The notes below the pieces were generated by a model. That model was given only the letters and a program-made list of their open reading frames with translations, did no database searches and was not told the DNA's origin. From VBDM01 sp049802235 (lineage in GTDB: Bacteria; Pseudomonadota; Gammaproteobacteria; Burkholderiales; SG8-39): a stretch of 64,000 nt of DNA. The position numbers and the translations under genes are program-made. Shown here piece after piece: positions 24,467-33,681 of the stretch (its first letter is position 1; each line of letters begins with the position of its first letter). The DNA is taken from positions 1 to 64,000 of the forward strand of contig JBARMB010000079.1 in assembly GCA_049802235.1 (NCBI GenBank), written 5' to 3'.

Positions 24467-25234
24467 TTACGTGCGAAGCCGGTAGAGCCAGCCCTTCCCG
24501 AACTCCAGGACATATGTCCGGGCGAATGGCGACACGAAAACGCGCGATTGATAACTGTCGTCGAATGCCAGTTTACCCGAGGCACGGAAAGAGTCCGCAG
24601 CGAGGAGCAGCCAGCACTCGCTGCAGAACTTGAGGTAACTTGACAGTAGCACGGCCTTCCTTGCAATCGCTTTCTGAACGGGGCAGGCGGCGTCCCTGTC
24701 GATCGTGCCGAGCTCCAGCCACACCCAGCGTCCAGGCCCGTAGCAATGAATCCGATTGATCGTGATCAGGTCCACCTCGCGAGGCTGACCTGGAACTCTC
24801 TCCAATTCGACCGATTCTCCGTCGGCTGGCATTTGCTCGGCAACCACACGAACAACGGCGTCGGCGATCCGACTGCGGGCGACACTATAGAGTGGTCCGC
24901 GAAGGTTGAAGAACAGGGTGACGTGGGCGTGCGGCAGTTCTTGTTCCTGGGCCTTCCGGCACGCCTCTTCCAATATCCGTTCCTGCGTGCTCTCAACGTC
25001 CCGTCCCCCCTTGGGCTTGAAGAGTTGCGTCACCTCCACGCCGACAACGCGGTCGCTGACACGCACCAGAAAGTCAGGAATTTGCTTTTCACCATGAGTG
25101 AAATTGTCTGACTGAATCTCCCGTTCAAAATGCTGGAACGATTTAAAATATTCAATTTCCATCTGGCGGCCATCCTGCCGATCGAAGTCGAACGGGGATC
25201 GTAACGCCGATCTTGATTGCGTTTTCTTTCTCAT
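24467..25234 (-). CDS. Hypothetical protein, possible PD-(D/E)xK-like nuclease fold
   Basis: A 255-residue soluble protein of unknown function. Residues about 50-72 read KQIPDFLVRVSDRVVGVEVT: an aspartate followed by hydrophobic strands and G-V-E-V-T, which resembles the core of PD-(D/E)xK nucleases, where the lysine is sometimes replaced. The rest (ERILEEACRKAQE and a C-terminal EFGKGWLYRL) gives no family. Lower GC than the core, and it sits in the accessory block, 60 bp upstream of the 24406 membrane-protein start. The nuclease reading is tentative. Confidence 0.5.
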   Translation of the reverse strand: MRKKTQSRSALRSPFDFDRQDGRQMEIEYFKSFQHFEREIQSDNFTHGEKQIPDFLVRVSDRVVGVEVTQLFKPKGGRDVESTQERILEEACRKAQEQELPHAHVTLFFNLRGPLYSVARSRIADAVVRVVAEQMPADGESVELERVPGQPREVDLITINRIHCYGPGRWVWLELGTIDRDAACPVQKAIARKAVLLSSYLKFCSECWLLLAADSFRASGKLAFDDSYQSRVFVSPFARTYVLEFGKGWLYRLRT

Positions 25235-25334
25235 AGTTGGAGGCCTCCGCTACGGGGGCCCACCTCGATATAGTTCTTACACGGCACGCATATCCTACGC
25301 TCTTGGGTCTGCGGAGAAAGCTGGCTCGGCGGCC

Positions 25335-25763
25335 TTAATCCGCGGTAAATACCCGCCGCCACAGCGCGAGCGTGGCGTCGATGTGCTCCTGCACCTGCGC
25401 ATGCGGTACGCGCGCGTACTTCGCGCCGTTCAGCCGCAGCTTGTGCTGCAGCCGCATGAATTCGCGATACGCCGAGCCGACCCGCTCGGCGGCTTCGATC
25501 GGAATGAGGTCGAGCCGAGCCGCCATTTTCAGCAGCGCGATGTTGCCGTCGTTGCGGGTGAGATCGGCGTGGCGATGCGCGTGCGCGAGCACCAGGTACT
25601 GGACGATGAACTCGATGTCGATCATGCCGCCGCGGTCGTGCTTGAGGTCGAACAGCTCGCTGCGGTTCGGGTGCCCGTCGAGCAATTGACGGCGCATCGA
25701 CAGCACGTCCGCGCGCAATTTCTCCTCGTCGCGCTGCAACTGCAGGATGGCGCGCCGCTCCGA
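25335..25763 (-). pseudogene. Displaced 3' fragment of glnE
   Basis: Encodes about 140 residues matching the extreme C-terminus of GlnE (from ERRAIL through IDATLALWR), with the product differing from intact GlnE at about 15 of 134 positions. The match stops abruptly upstream at 25760, where the sequence becomes unrelated. It retains a stop codon but lacks any start region of its own. The divergence suggests that one of the two 3' ends came from another strain. It lies on the same strand as glnE. Confidence 0.85.
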
Positions 25764-25814
25764 TTTGTCCCCGAGCCGTATGACCGGCAGACAGGTTTAA
25801 CCCTGCTTTTATAC

Positions 25815-25871
25815 TTGAATATGCAGGTTATAACCTGCATAATGCACTATAAATGCAGGATATACCCTGCT
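25815..25871 (+). promoter_or_regulatory. Promoter with palindromic operators for the mobile mystery pair
   Basis: TTGAAT (25815-25820) and CATAAT (25838-25843) are 17 bp apart. The perfect 18-bp palindrome TGCAGGTTATAACCTGCA (25822-25839) fills the spacer. A second, imperfect copy, TGCAGGATATACCCTGCT, starts at 25854, exactly 32 bp downstream (three helical turns). Another CCCTGC half-site is at 25801. The layout suggests cooperative autorepression by the HTH protein that follows. Confidence 0.7.
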
Positions 25872-25885
25872 ATGGAGCATATTAA

Positions 25886-26350
25886 ATGGCTGAAACTAAT
25901 AGTACTATTAAGCGTTTGCATCTAGCCGATGCATTGAAGCGCTATCCATCTTCGAAGTTAGCCACCACTCCTCGCGGGGGCTGGGTGCGCGCCGTGCGTG
26001 AAGCGCTGGGCATGACTCAGGGCCAATTGGCCGCGCGGATCGGGATCACGCGCCAGTCGCTGCAGGACCTGGAGCGTGCCGAGGCGAACCGTCGCATCAC
26101 TCTCGACAGCCTCGACCGGCTGGCGAAAGCGATGGGCTGCCGCGTGGTCTATTCGGTCGTGCCCGAGAACGGCTCGCTCGATGATCTGCGCGCCCGGCGT
26201 GCAAAGGCGCTCGCCGAGGCGCTGCTCAAACCGACCGAGCATTCGATGAAGCTCGAAGCCCAGGGCGTCTCCAGGCGCGAGAGCGATCGGCAGCGGAAGC
26301 TCCTCGCCGAAGCTCTGCTTCGAGGCAGCCCGCGCAAGCTATGGAAGTAG
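25886..26350 (+). CDS. Mobile mystery protein A (HTH regulator)
   Basis: A 154-residue protein matching the mobile mystery protein A family (TIGR02612). A helix-turn-helix of the Xre/Cro type spans about residues 40-85 (MTQGQLAARIGITRQSLQDL, then ITLDSLDRLAKAMGC). The C-terminal half is charged and contains two related segments (RAKALAEALLK and RQRKLLAEALLR). SD GGAG lies eight bases before the ATG. It overlaps the Fic-domain gene by 10 bp. The pair behaves like a regulator/antitoxin with a Fic effector; that role is inference from the domains and the operator. Confidence 0.88.
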   Translation: MAETNSTIKRLHLADALKRYPSSKLATTPRGGWVRAVREALGMTQGQLAARIGITRQSLQDLERAEANRRITLDSLDRLAKAMGCRVVYSVVPENGSLDDLRARRAKALAEALLKPTEHSMKLEAQGVSRRESDRQRKLLAEALLRGSPRKLWK

Positions 26351-26934
26351 AAGTAAACCTCGACCATCCGCTCGGCGCAACTCCGCTCGATCCCGACGAG
26401 GCCGCCGGGCTGATCCCTTCGCACATTGCCACGCACGGGCAGCTGAACGAGTGGGAGCTGGTCAACATCATCGAGGGCGAGCGCTGGGCGTTCTCACGCA
26501 GACACGGGAATCTGCTTGAAATCGACTTCATCCGCCGCCTGCACAAGCGCATGTTCGGCAACACCTGGCGCTGGGCGGGGAGGTTCCGTGCCACGGAGAA
26601 AAACATCGGCGTTGATCCGGCCCGGATCCAGCCGATGCTCATGGATCTGTGCAAAGACGTGAAAGCGCAGATGGAGCACAAGAGCTATGCGCTGGATGAG
26701 ATCGCGGCGCGGTTCAGCCACCGTCTGGTTTCAATCCATCCTTTCCCCAATGGCAATGGCCGGTTTTCGCGCACCATGGCGGATCTGCTGCTGGTGCAGC
26801 ACGGTGCGGAACGTTTCACCTGGGGAGCGGGCAGTCTGACCGGCGAAGGCGAAGCGAGGGGAAGATATCTCGGCGCCTTGCGGGCAGCCGATGCCGGGGA
26901 TTATGGCCCGCTGCTCGCATTCGTTCGATCTTGA
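26341..26934 (+). CDS. Mobile mystery protein B (Fic/DOC domain)
   Basis: A 197-residue Fic-fold protein of the mobile mystery protein B family (TIGR02613). The Fic motif is HPFPNGNGR at 133-141: the usual acidic residue (HPFx[D/E]GNGR) is Asn137, while the catalytic His and the anion-binding GNGR are kept. An EG pair at 45-46 (VNIIEGERWAF) lies where an inhibitory helix might be, but without the expected Ser/Thr. Fic proteins transfer AMP or other phosphate groups to target proteins; whether this variant is active is open. It overlaps mobile mystery A and stops 20 bp before the glnE stop codon on the other strand. Confidence 0.88.
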   Translation: MEVEVNLDHPLGATPLDPDEAAGLIPSHIATHGQLNEWELVNIIEGERWAFSRRHGNLLEIDFIRRLHKRMFGNTWRWAGRFRATEKNIGVDPARIQPMLMDLCKDVKAQMEHKSYALDEIAARFSHRLVSIHPFPNGNGRFSRTMADLLLVQHGAERFTWGAGSLTGEGEARGRYLGALRAADAGDYGPLLAFVRS

Positions 26935-26954
26935 CCGAATGAATGCGCCTGGTT

Positions 26955-29675
26955 TCAGTCGTTTCCGAAGACGTTGCGCCACAGCGCGAGCGTGGCGTCG
27001 ATGTGCTCCTGCACCTGCGCGTGCAGCACGCGGGCGTACTTCGCGCCGTTCAGGCGCAGCTTGTGCTGCAGCCGCCTGAATTCGCGATAGGCCGAGCCGA
27101 CGCGCTCGGCGGCATCCGCGGGAATGAGCCCGAGCCCCGCCGCCATTTTTAGCAGCGCGATGTTGCCGTCGTTGCGGGTGAGATCGGCGTGGCGATGTGC
27201 GTGCGCGAGCACCAGGTACTGGACGATGAACTCGATGTCGATCATGCCGCCGCGGTCGTGCTTGAGGTCGAACAGCTCGCTGCGGTTGGGATGCCCTTCG
27301 AGGAGTTTCTCCCGCATCTCGAGCACGTCCGCGCGCAATTTCTCCGGGTCGCGCTGAATTCGCAGGATGGCGCGCCGCTCTTCCTCGAACTCGGCGCCGA
27401 CGGTCGCGTCGCCGGCGCAGAAACGCGCGCGCGTGAGCGCCTGGTGCTCCCACGTCCACGCCGACTCGCGCTGGTATCGGCGGAAGGCTTCGATCGAGCT
27501 GACCATGAGGCCGCTGGCGCCGTCGGGACGCAGCCGCAGGTCGGTGTCGAACAGCACGCCGGCCGCGGTGCGGGTGGTGAGCCAGTTGTTCAAGCGCTGC
27601 GCGAGACGGGCGTAGTTCTCCTGCGCCTGCTCGTGCGCATCGTCGTAGAGAAATATGATGTCGAGGTCGGAGGCGTAGCCGAGCTCCTTGCCGCCGAGCT
27701 TGCCGTAGCCGATGACGGCGAAGCCCGGCTCGGCGCAATGCCGGGTGCGCAGCTGCGTCCAGCACAGCTCGAGCGCGACCTGCAGCATCAGGTCGGCGAG
27801 ATCCGAGAGATGGTCGGCGAGCCGCTCCACGGTGAGCACGCCCGAGAGGTCCTGCGCCAGCAGGCGGAATACCTGGGCATGGTGCGCCTCGCGCAGCGCG
27901 TCCATCTGCCGCTCGGTGTCGCCTGCGAGCTCCATGAGCTGCCGCCTCAGCCTGCGGCCGAACTCGTTCCAGTCGGGGGGCGCGAGCAGCACGCGCGCAT
28001 CGAGCAGCTCGTCGAGCAGCACCGGGTGCCGGTTGAGATACTCCGACGACCAGCTCGATGCGCTCACCAGACGCGCCAGCTGCGCCAGCGCCACCGGGTG
28101 TTCGTCGAGCAGTGCAAGGTAGGCGGCGCGGCGGCTGATGGTCTCGACGAGGTCCATGCAGCGGGCGAGCGTCACGTCCGGATTGCCGTGCCGCGCCGAC
28201 TGCTCGATGATGCGCGGCACCAGCGTGTCGAAGCGCTCGCGGCTCGATTCCGGCAGGTTGTTGTAGCGGCCGCCGGCGCGCACCGCAGCGAGGCGCGCGG
28301 CGGTCCCCGGAGAATCGCGGAAGCCGAGTTCGGCCAGCCGCGCTTCCAGCGCGCCGCGGTCGGCTTCCCGCCACAGCGGCGCGAGCGCATGCCGCGGCGC
28401 CTCGCGGGTCGAGAACACGTCCTCGAAGTGCCGTGACACGCGCTCGCGTTGCGCCTCGAGCTCGGCGCCGAACGCCTCCCACGAGCCGAACCCCATGCTT
28501 TGCGCGACGAGCGCGCGATCTTCCCCGCGTTCGGGCAATTGGTGCGTCTGCGCGTCGTCGAGGTATTGCAGCCGGTGCTCGAGCCGCCGCAGGAACACGT
28601 AGGCCTCGCTCAGCTCCGCCACGGCCTGCGGCGGCAGCAGATTTTTCTGCGCCAGCAGCGCGAGCACGCCGAGCGTCGGGCGCAACTGCAGCGACGGATC
28701 GCGCCCGCCGCGGATCAGCTGGAATGCCTGCGCGATGAACTCGATCTCGCGGATGCCTCCCGGGCCGAGCTTGATGTGATCGGAGAGTTCGCGGCGCGCG
28801 ACCTCGGCGCGGATCTGCGCGTGCAGCTCGCGCATGGCGGCGAAGGCGCCGTAATCGAGATACTTGCGGAACACGAACGGCCGCGCGATCGCCATCAACG
28901 CGCTGCGCGCGTTCCAGGACGGCGCGCCGGGCGCGTCGCGGTCCTCGGCCCGGTCGCCGCAGAGTGCCCGCGCCTTGATCCAGGCGTAACGCTCCCACTC
29001 GCGGCCCTGCGTGACGAAATAATTTTCGAGCGCATCGAAGCTCATCACCAGCGGCCCGCCGTCACCCCAGGGGCGCAGGCGCATGTCGACGCGGAAAACC
29101 CGGCCGTCCGGCGTCGCCTCGTCCAGCGCCGCGATCAGTTTTCGCGCGAGGCGGGTGAAGAATTCGTGGTTGCTGATCGAGCGCAAGCCGCCGGTGTCAC
29201 CCTCTTCCGGGTAAATGAAGATCAGGTCGATATCGGAGGAGACGTTCAGCTCGCCGCCGCCGAGCTTGCCCATGCCGACGACGATGAGCCGCTGGCGCCG
29301 GCCGTCGGCGAGCGGCGCGCCGAGTTCCGCTTCCAGCGCGGACTCGAGAACTTCCAGCGCCGCGGCGACGGCAACTTCGGCGAGCGTGGTCATGGTGGCG
29401 CAGACTTCGTCGAGCGCCGCGCGTCCTTCGAGGTCCCGCGCCAGCACGCGCAGCATCACGCGCTGGCGCAGCCGCCTGAGCGCGGAGCGCAGCGCAGCCT
29501 CGTCCGCCGGGTTTTGCGCTTTCAGGAACGCCCGCATCGAGGCGCGCGTCCAACCCGAGTGCTCGGCCCGGACGAGTTCCTCGCGCAGTTCGGTCCGCGC
29601 CGCAAGCAGGTGCCGGGCGAAGCGTGAAAACTCGATCGGGTTCAGGTGGTTGTCAGTGTTTTTTCGCGCGGCCAT
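26955..29675 (-). CDS. glnE: Bifunctional glutamine synthetase adenylyltransferase/adenylyl-removase
   Basis: Controls glutamine synthetase by adding or removing AMP in response to PII. The 906-residue protein has two nucleotidyltransferase domains: GMGKLGGGELNVSSDIDL in the N-terminal (removase) half and GYGKLGGKELGYASDLDII in the C-terminal (transferase) half, each followed by a helical regulatory region. Length is normal. Its last about 140 codons are duplicated at 25335-25763, so the present 3' end may be a replacement brought by the adjacent element. It is divergent from yhdP. Functionally it belongs with the NtrC-type control inferred at the nitrate locus. Confidence 0.95.
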   Translation of the reverse strand: MAARKNTDNHLNPIEFSRFARHLLAARTELREELVRAEHSGWTRASMRAFLKAQNPADEAALRSALRRLRQRVMLRVLARDLEGRAALDEVCATMTTLAEVAVAAALEVLESALEAELGAPLADGRRQRLIVVGMGKLGGGELNVSSDIDLIFIYPEEGDTGGLRSISNHEFFTRLARKLIAALDEATPDGRVFRVDMRLRPWGDGGPLVMSFDALENYFVTQGREWERYAWIKARALCGDRAEDRDAPGAPSWNARSALMAIARPFVFRKYLDYGAFAAMRELHAQIRAEVARRELSDHIKLGPGGIREIEFIAQAFQLIRGGRDPSLQLRPTLGVLALLAQKNLLPPQAVAELSEAYVFLRRLEHRLQYLDDAQTHQLPERGEDRALVAQSMGFGSWEAFGAELEAQRERVSRHFEDVFSTREAPRHALAPLWREADRGALEARLAELGFRDSPGTAARLAAVRAGGRYNNLPESSRERFDTLVPRIIEQSARHGNPDVTLARCMDLVETISRRAAYLALLDEHPVALAQLARLVSASSWSSEYLNRHPVLLDELLDARVLLAPPDWNEFGRRLRRQLMELAGDTERQMDALREAHHAQVFRLLAQDLSGVLTVERLADHLSDLADLMLQVALELCWTQLRTRHCAEPGFAVIGYGKLGGKELGYASDLDIIFLYDDAHEQAQENYARLAQRLNNWLTTRTAAGVLFDTDLRLRPDGASGLMVSSIEAFRRYQRESAWTWEHQALTRARFCAGDATVGAEFEEERRAILRIQRDPEKLRADVLEMREKLLEGHPNRSELFDLKHDRGGMIDIEFIVQYLVLAHAHRHADLTRNDGNIALLKMAAGLGLIPADAAERVGSAYREFRRLQHKLRLNGAKYARVLHAQVQEHIDATLALWRNVFGND

Positions 29676-29823
29676 CGGCGCATGCGGGTAAAATCCTGCA
29701 GGAGGCGGGCAAGCCGTCGCGAGGCGGTGGCCTCGCGTTTATTGAACCAGTGAAGCCTATTCTAAGCCAGGCCCCGCGAAACCGGAGAGCGCCGGGCGGG
29801 GGAATGGCGGACAACATCCTGCC

Positions 29824-32800
29824 GTGAGCATCGAAACGATCCTGGAGAACATCGACCTCCCGCCGCAAAGCCGGTGGCGCGTTGCCGCGCGCATTGCCGG
29901 CTGGGCGCTGGTGGCCGCCTATTTCGTCTTCGTCGCGATCGTTCTTGCGCTGCGCTACTGGATATTGCCGAATATCGGCGGCTACGCCGGCGCCATCGAG
30001 CAGTCCGTGTCCAAGGCGCTGGGCGAGCGCGTCACCATCGGCGCCATCGAAGCGGGCTGGCAGGGCCTGCGGCCGGAGCTTTTTCTCGCCAACGTAACCC
30101 TCCACGATCGCAGCGGGCGCGCGGCCCTGTCCTTGCCCGGGATCGAGGCAACTTTGTCGTGGACTTCGGTGCTGTACGGTTCGCTGCACTTTTATTCGCT
30201 CGTGTTCGACCGGCCGAGGCTCGAGATCCGGCGCGACAAGGCCGGCAAGCTGTACGTGGCCGGGTTCGAACTGCGCCCGGAGGAGCAGGGCGGCGCGGGG
30301 ATGGCGCAATGGCTGCTGTCGCAGCGCGAAGTCAGGATTCGCGATGCCAGCGTGACCTGGGATGACGATCTGCGCGGCGCGCCGCAGCTCGCGCTGCCCG
30401 CACTCGATTTCGTGCTGCGCAACGGCATCGATACGCACCGCTTCGCGCTCAAGGCGAAGCCGCCGGCCGATCTCGCCTCGGCGCTCGACGTGCGCGGCGA
30501 GCTGCACGGCGGCGTCGTCGAGGCGCCGGAGGCATGGAGCGGGCGGCTCTATGCCGAGCTCGAATATACCGATCTCACCGTCTGGCAGCGGTGGTTCGAC
30601 TACCCGCTCGAGATCCGCTCCGGAAAAGGCGGATTGCGCCTCTGGCTCGGGTTCGCCGGGAAACAACTGACCGAGGCCGTCGCTGACGTGGCGCTGTCGC
30701 AAGTGGTGCTGCGCGTGGCGAAGGACCTGCCGCTGATCGAGCTCGATTACCTGCAGGGACGGCTCGGCGCCAGGCAGAGCCGGGGCGAGACCTTCGAAGT
30801 CTTTGGCCGCAAGGTCGCGCTCAAGACCGGCGCCGGTGTCGCGCTGCAGCCCGCCGATTTCAGCGTGCGTTGGCAACCCGGTGACGGCCGGACGCCGCCG
30901 AAGGGCGAAATGCAGGCCAACGCGCTCGACTTTGCGCCGCTCGCCAAGCTGTCCGAGTACCTGCCGCTTCCCCGGCAGGTGCGCGCGCGGCTGGCCGCGA
31001 CGGAGCCGCGCGGCAGCGTCCATGACCTGAAACTCGCCTGGACCGGTGAAGCCGACAATCCGCAGAGCTACAGCGTGCGGGGACGTTTCGCCAATCTGGG
31101 TGCGCGCACTCATGACGGCGTTCCGGGTTTCGCCGGCCTTACCGGCCGCGTCGATGCGGACGAAAAAAGCGGCGACCTCCTTCTGGCCAGCGAAAACGCC
31201 GCCATCGAGCTCCCCGGCATCGTCGCCGAGAACCGGGTGCAATTCGACTCGCTCACCGGGCGGATCGGCTGGAAATCGGCCCCGGACCACATCGAGCTGA
31301 ACTTCGGCAACCTCTCTTTTGCCAATCGCGACATCGCCGGCACGCTGTTCGGAAGCTTCTTCACCAAGGCGGGCAGCCCCGGTGTGGTCGACCTCACCGG
31401 GAATTTCTCGCGCACCGAAGCGCCGACCGTGTACCGCTACATTCCTTTCCTGCCGGCGCCGGTAGCGGAGTACCTCAAATCCGCGATGCTGGGCGGATCT
31501 TCGAACGAGATCCGGCTGCGCCTGAAGGGCGACCTGCGGAACTTCCCGTTCGCCGATCCCAGGCTCGGCACGTTCCAGGTCGCTGCCAAGGTGAGCAGGG
31601 CCAGGTTCCGCTATGCCGAGAGCTGGCCGCAGGCCGACGAAATGTCGGGCGATCTCATTTTCGAAGGCCAGGGCATGCGCATTGCGGCCTCGAAAGCGAG
31701 CGTGCTCGGTGTCCGGGTGAACAACGTGCGCGCGGGCATTCCGGACCTGTTCCACGATGCTGCGCAGTTGCATCTCGAAATCCGGGCCGAGGACCAGACC
31801 GCCGCTTTCCTCGGATTCATCGACGGCAGCCCCGTCGCGCGGCTCCTGGACGGATCGACTGAAGGTGTGCGTGCGACGGGCGGCGGCCAGCTGCAATTTG
31901 CGCTCGACCTCCCGATCGGCCGCCCCGAGCGGATCAAAGTGGCCGGCAGCTACCAGTTCAACAATGACGAGATTCGTTTCGACGCCGACTCTCCGCCGCT
32001 AGCCCAGGTGAACGGGCGGCTCGAATTCACCGAAAGCGGCGTCACCGCGCGTTCCGTCAGCGCACGGTTCCTCGGCGGGCCCGCCGCGATCTCGCTCGTC
32101 GCCCGCGTCGACGGCACCATCGTCGCCAGCGCACAAGGGACAGCCGACATGGCGCAGCTGCCGCGCTCGTGGGACGCGCCGCTCCTGCGCCGGATCTCGG
32201 GCAGCACCGCATGGCGGGCGACTCTGACCGGCGCGCGCAATCGACCGCTGACGCTGGCCATCGACTCGCAGCTCGCGGGCCTTTCCATCGATCTTCCCGC
32301 GCCGCTCGGGAAAACCGCGACCGCCATCCGGCCGCTCCGGGTCGAGCGGGTGATCGATGCGGATCCCGAGCGCTCCGGGCAGTCCGGACCCCGCGGCGAC
32401 AGCATCAAGGTATCGCTCGGCGACAACATCAGCGGTCAGGTCCAGCGCAGCAAGGAAGGCGGCCGGTTCGTAATCGAACGCGGCGTGGTCAGCTTCAACG
32501 AGCCGCCGGTGCTGCCCGAGCGCCCCGGGATCGCGATCATCGGCAGCCTGCCGTATGTGGATTTCGACCGGTGGCGCGCGCTGCTGTCGGGCGACGAGGG
32601 CGGCGGCCTCACCCTGTCCTCGCTCGACCTCAGGGTGGCGGCGCTCGATTTCGCCGGCCGGCGCCTGAACGATCTCGGCATCCGTGCGGGAGCGAGCGGC
32701 GGCGTCTGGGTCGCAAACGTCACGGCGAAGGAACTCGCCGGAGAAATCACCTGGCAGCCCGAGGGTCGCGGCCGCATCGTGGCGCGCCTCAAGCACTTCG

Positions 32801-33681
32801 CGATTCCGGAGCCGGCGGCGGGCGCAACGGACGCCGGATCGCCTTCGCGCGACATGCCCTCGCTCGATCTCGTCGCCGATAATCTGGTCGTGCGCGACAG
32901 GAGCCTCGGCAGGCTCGAGCTGGTCGCCGTCAATGAGGCGAACGACTTGCGCATCGAGAAGCTGGTGCTCTCCAATCCGGAGAGCACGCTCAACGCCGAC
33001 GGCGTGTGGCAGAGCTGGGCGGCGCGGCCGAGCATCAGCGTCAACGTCCGGCTCGAGGTGAGCGATATCGGCAAGTACCTCGATCGCATCGGCTATCCTC
33101 ATACCATGCAGCACGGCGTGGCGAAACTCGAAGGCAAGGTCGGCTGGGCAGGCAACCCGCAGACGGTGGATTACCCCACGCTTACGGGCAATCTCAGGCT
33201 CGAGGCGAGCAATGGCCAGTTCCTCAAGGTCGAGCCGGGGGTGGCCAGGCTGCTCGGCATCCTCAGCATGCAGTCCTGGATTACGCTCGATTTTCGCGAT
33301 CTGTTCGGGCAAGGTTTCGCCTTCGACCGTCTGTCCGGCACCGCCACGGTTGCAAAGGGCGTGCTGACGACCAGGGATTTCCACATGCGCGGTCCCTCGG
33401 CGCAGGTGAACATGTCCGGCGACGTGGGTCTTGCGGGAGAAACCCAGAACCTGCGCGTGCGCGTGGTGCCCTCGCTCGGCAACAGCCTGTCCTCGATCGC
33501 CGTCATCGTGCTGAACCCGGTTTGGGGCCTGGGGACGCTGTTCGCGCAACAGATCCTCAAGGATCCGCTCGGGCAGATTTTCGCATTCGAGTACGGCGTC
33601 ACCGGGACATGGACGGAGCCGCACGTCGATCGCATCAAGGCGGAGGCGCGCCCGCCCGACACGGCGACGCAGTCGCCATGA
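29824..33681 (+). CDS. yhdP: YhdP-family AsmA-like phospholipid transport protein
   Basis: A 1285-residue envelope protein. One N-terminal membrane span (about 22-44, WALVAAYFVFVAIVLALRYW) is followed by a very long periplasmic part with DUF3971-type and AsmA-like C-terminal repeats (SAQVNMSGDVGLAGETQNL, then VRVVPSLGNSL and a final GTWTEPHV). YhdP, TamB and YdbH form bridge-like proteins that move phospholipids to the outer membrane. The start is GTG at 29824. It overlaps the nitrilase gene by four bases, and the yhdP-nitrilase-tldD order is conserved in beta- and gammaproteobacteria. Confidence 0.9.
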   Translation: MSIETILENIDLPPQSRWRVAARIAGWALVAAYFVFVAIVLALRYWILPNIGGYAGAIEQSVSKALGERVTIGAIEAGWQGLRPELFLANVTLHDRSGRAALSLPGIEATLSWTSVLYGSLHFYSLVFDRPRLEIRRDKAGKLYVAGFELRPEEQGGAGMAQWLLSQREVRIRDASVTWDDDLRGAPQLALPALDFVLRNGIDTHRFALKAKPPADLASALDVRGELHGGVVEAPEAWSGRLYAELEYTDLTVWQRWFDYPLEIRSGKGGLRLWLGFAGKQLTEAVADVALSQVVLRVAKDLPLIELDYLQGRLGARQSRGETFEVFGRKVALKTGAGVALQPADFSVRWQPGDGRTPPKGEMQANALDFAPLAKLSEYLPLPRQVRARLAATEPRGSVHDLKLAWTGEADNPQSYSVRGRFANLGARTHDGVPGFAGLTGRVDADEKSGDLLLASENAAIELPGIVAENRVQFDSLTGRIGWKSAPDHIELNFGNLSFANRDIAGTLFGSFFTKAGSPGVVDLTGNFSRTEAPTVYRYIPFLPAPVAEYLKSAMLGGSSNEIRLRLKGDLRNFPFADPRLGTFQVAAKVSRARFRYAESWPQADEMSGDLIFEGQGMRIAASKASVLGVRVNNVRAGIPDLFHDAAQLHLEIRAEDQTAAFLGFIDGSPVARLLDGSTEGVRATGGGQLQFALDLPIGRPERIKVAGSYQFNNDEIRFDADSPPLAQVNGRLEFTESGVTARSVSARFLGGPAAISLVARVDGTIVASAQGTADMAQLPRSWDAPLLRRISGSTAWRATLTGARNRPLTLAIDSQLAGLSIDLPAPLGKTATAIRPLRVERVIDADPERSGQSGPRGDSIKVSLGDNISGQVQRSKEGGRFVIERGVVSFNEPPVLPERPGIAIIGSLPYVDFDRWRALLSGDEGGGLTLSSLDLRVAALDFAGRRLNDLGIRAGASGGVWVANVTAKELAGEITWQPEGRGRIVARLKHFAIPEPAAGATDAGSPSRDMPSLDLVADNLVVRDRSLGRLELVAVNEANDLRIEKLVLSNPESTLNADGVWQSWAARPSISVNVRLEVSDIGKYLDRIGYPHTMQHGVAKLEGKVGWAGNPQTVDYPTLTGNLRLEASNGQFLKVEPGVARLLGILSMQSWITLDFRDLFGQGFAFDRLSGTATVAKGVLTTRDFHMRGPSAQVNMSGDVGLAGETQNLRVRVVPSLGNSLSSIAVIVLNPVWGLGTLFAQQILKDPLGQIFAFEYGVTGTWTEPHVDRIKAEARPPDTATQSP

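Larger units (their letters stand above)
25335..26954. mobile_element. Putative mobile mystery A/B element at the 3' end of glnE
   Basis: A 1620-bp unit bounded by direct repeats: 25335-25760 matches 26955-27380 (the 3' end of intact glnE) without a gap over 426 bp, at roughly nine bases in ten. Between the copies are only the two mobile mystery genes. The arrangement is what results when an element that carries its own copy of a gene's 3' end inserts into that gene and restores it. No integrase is present in the unit. Target and direction are inferred. Confidence 0.6.

Noticed and set aside
26731..28998. 755-codon minus frame overlapping glnE
   Set aside because: Out-of-frame Arg-rich shadow; the glnE frame has full domain content.
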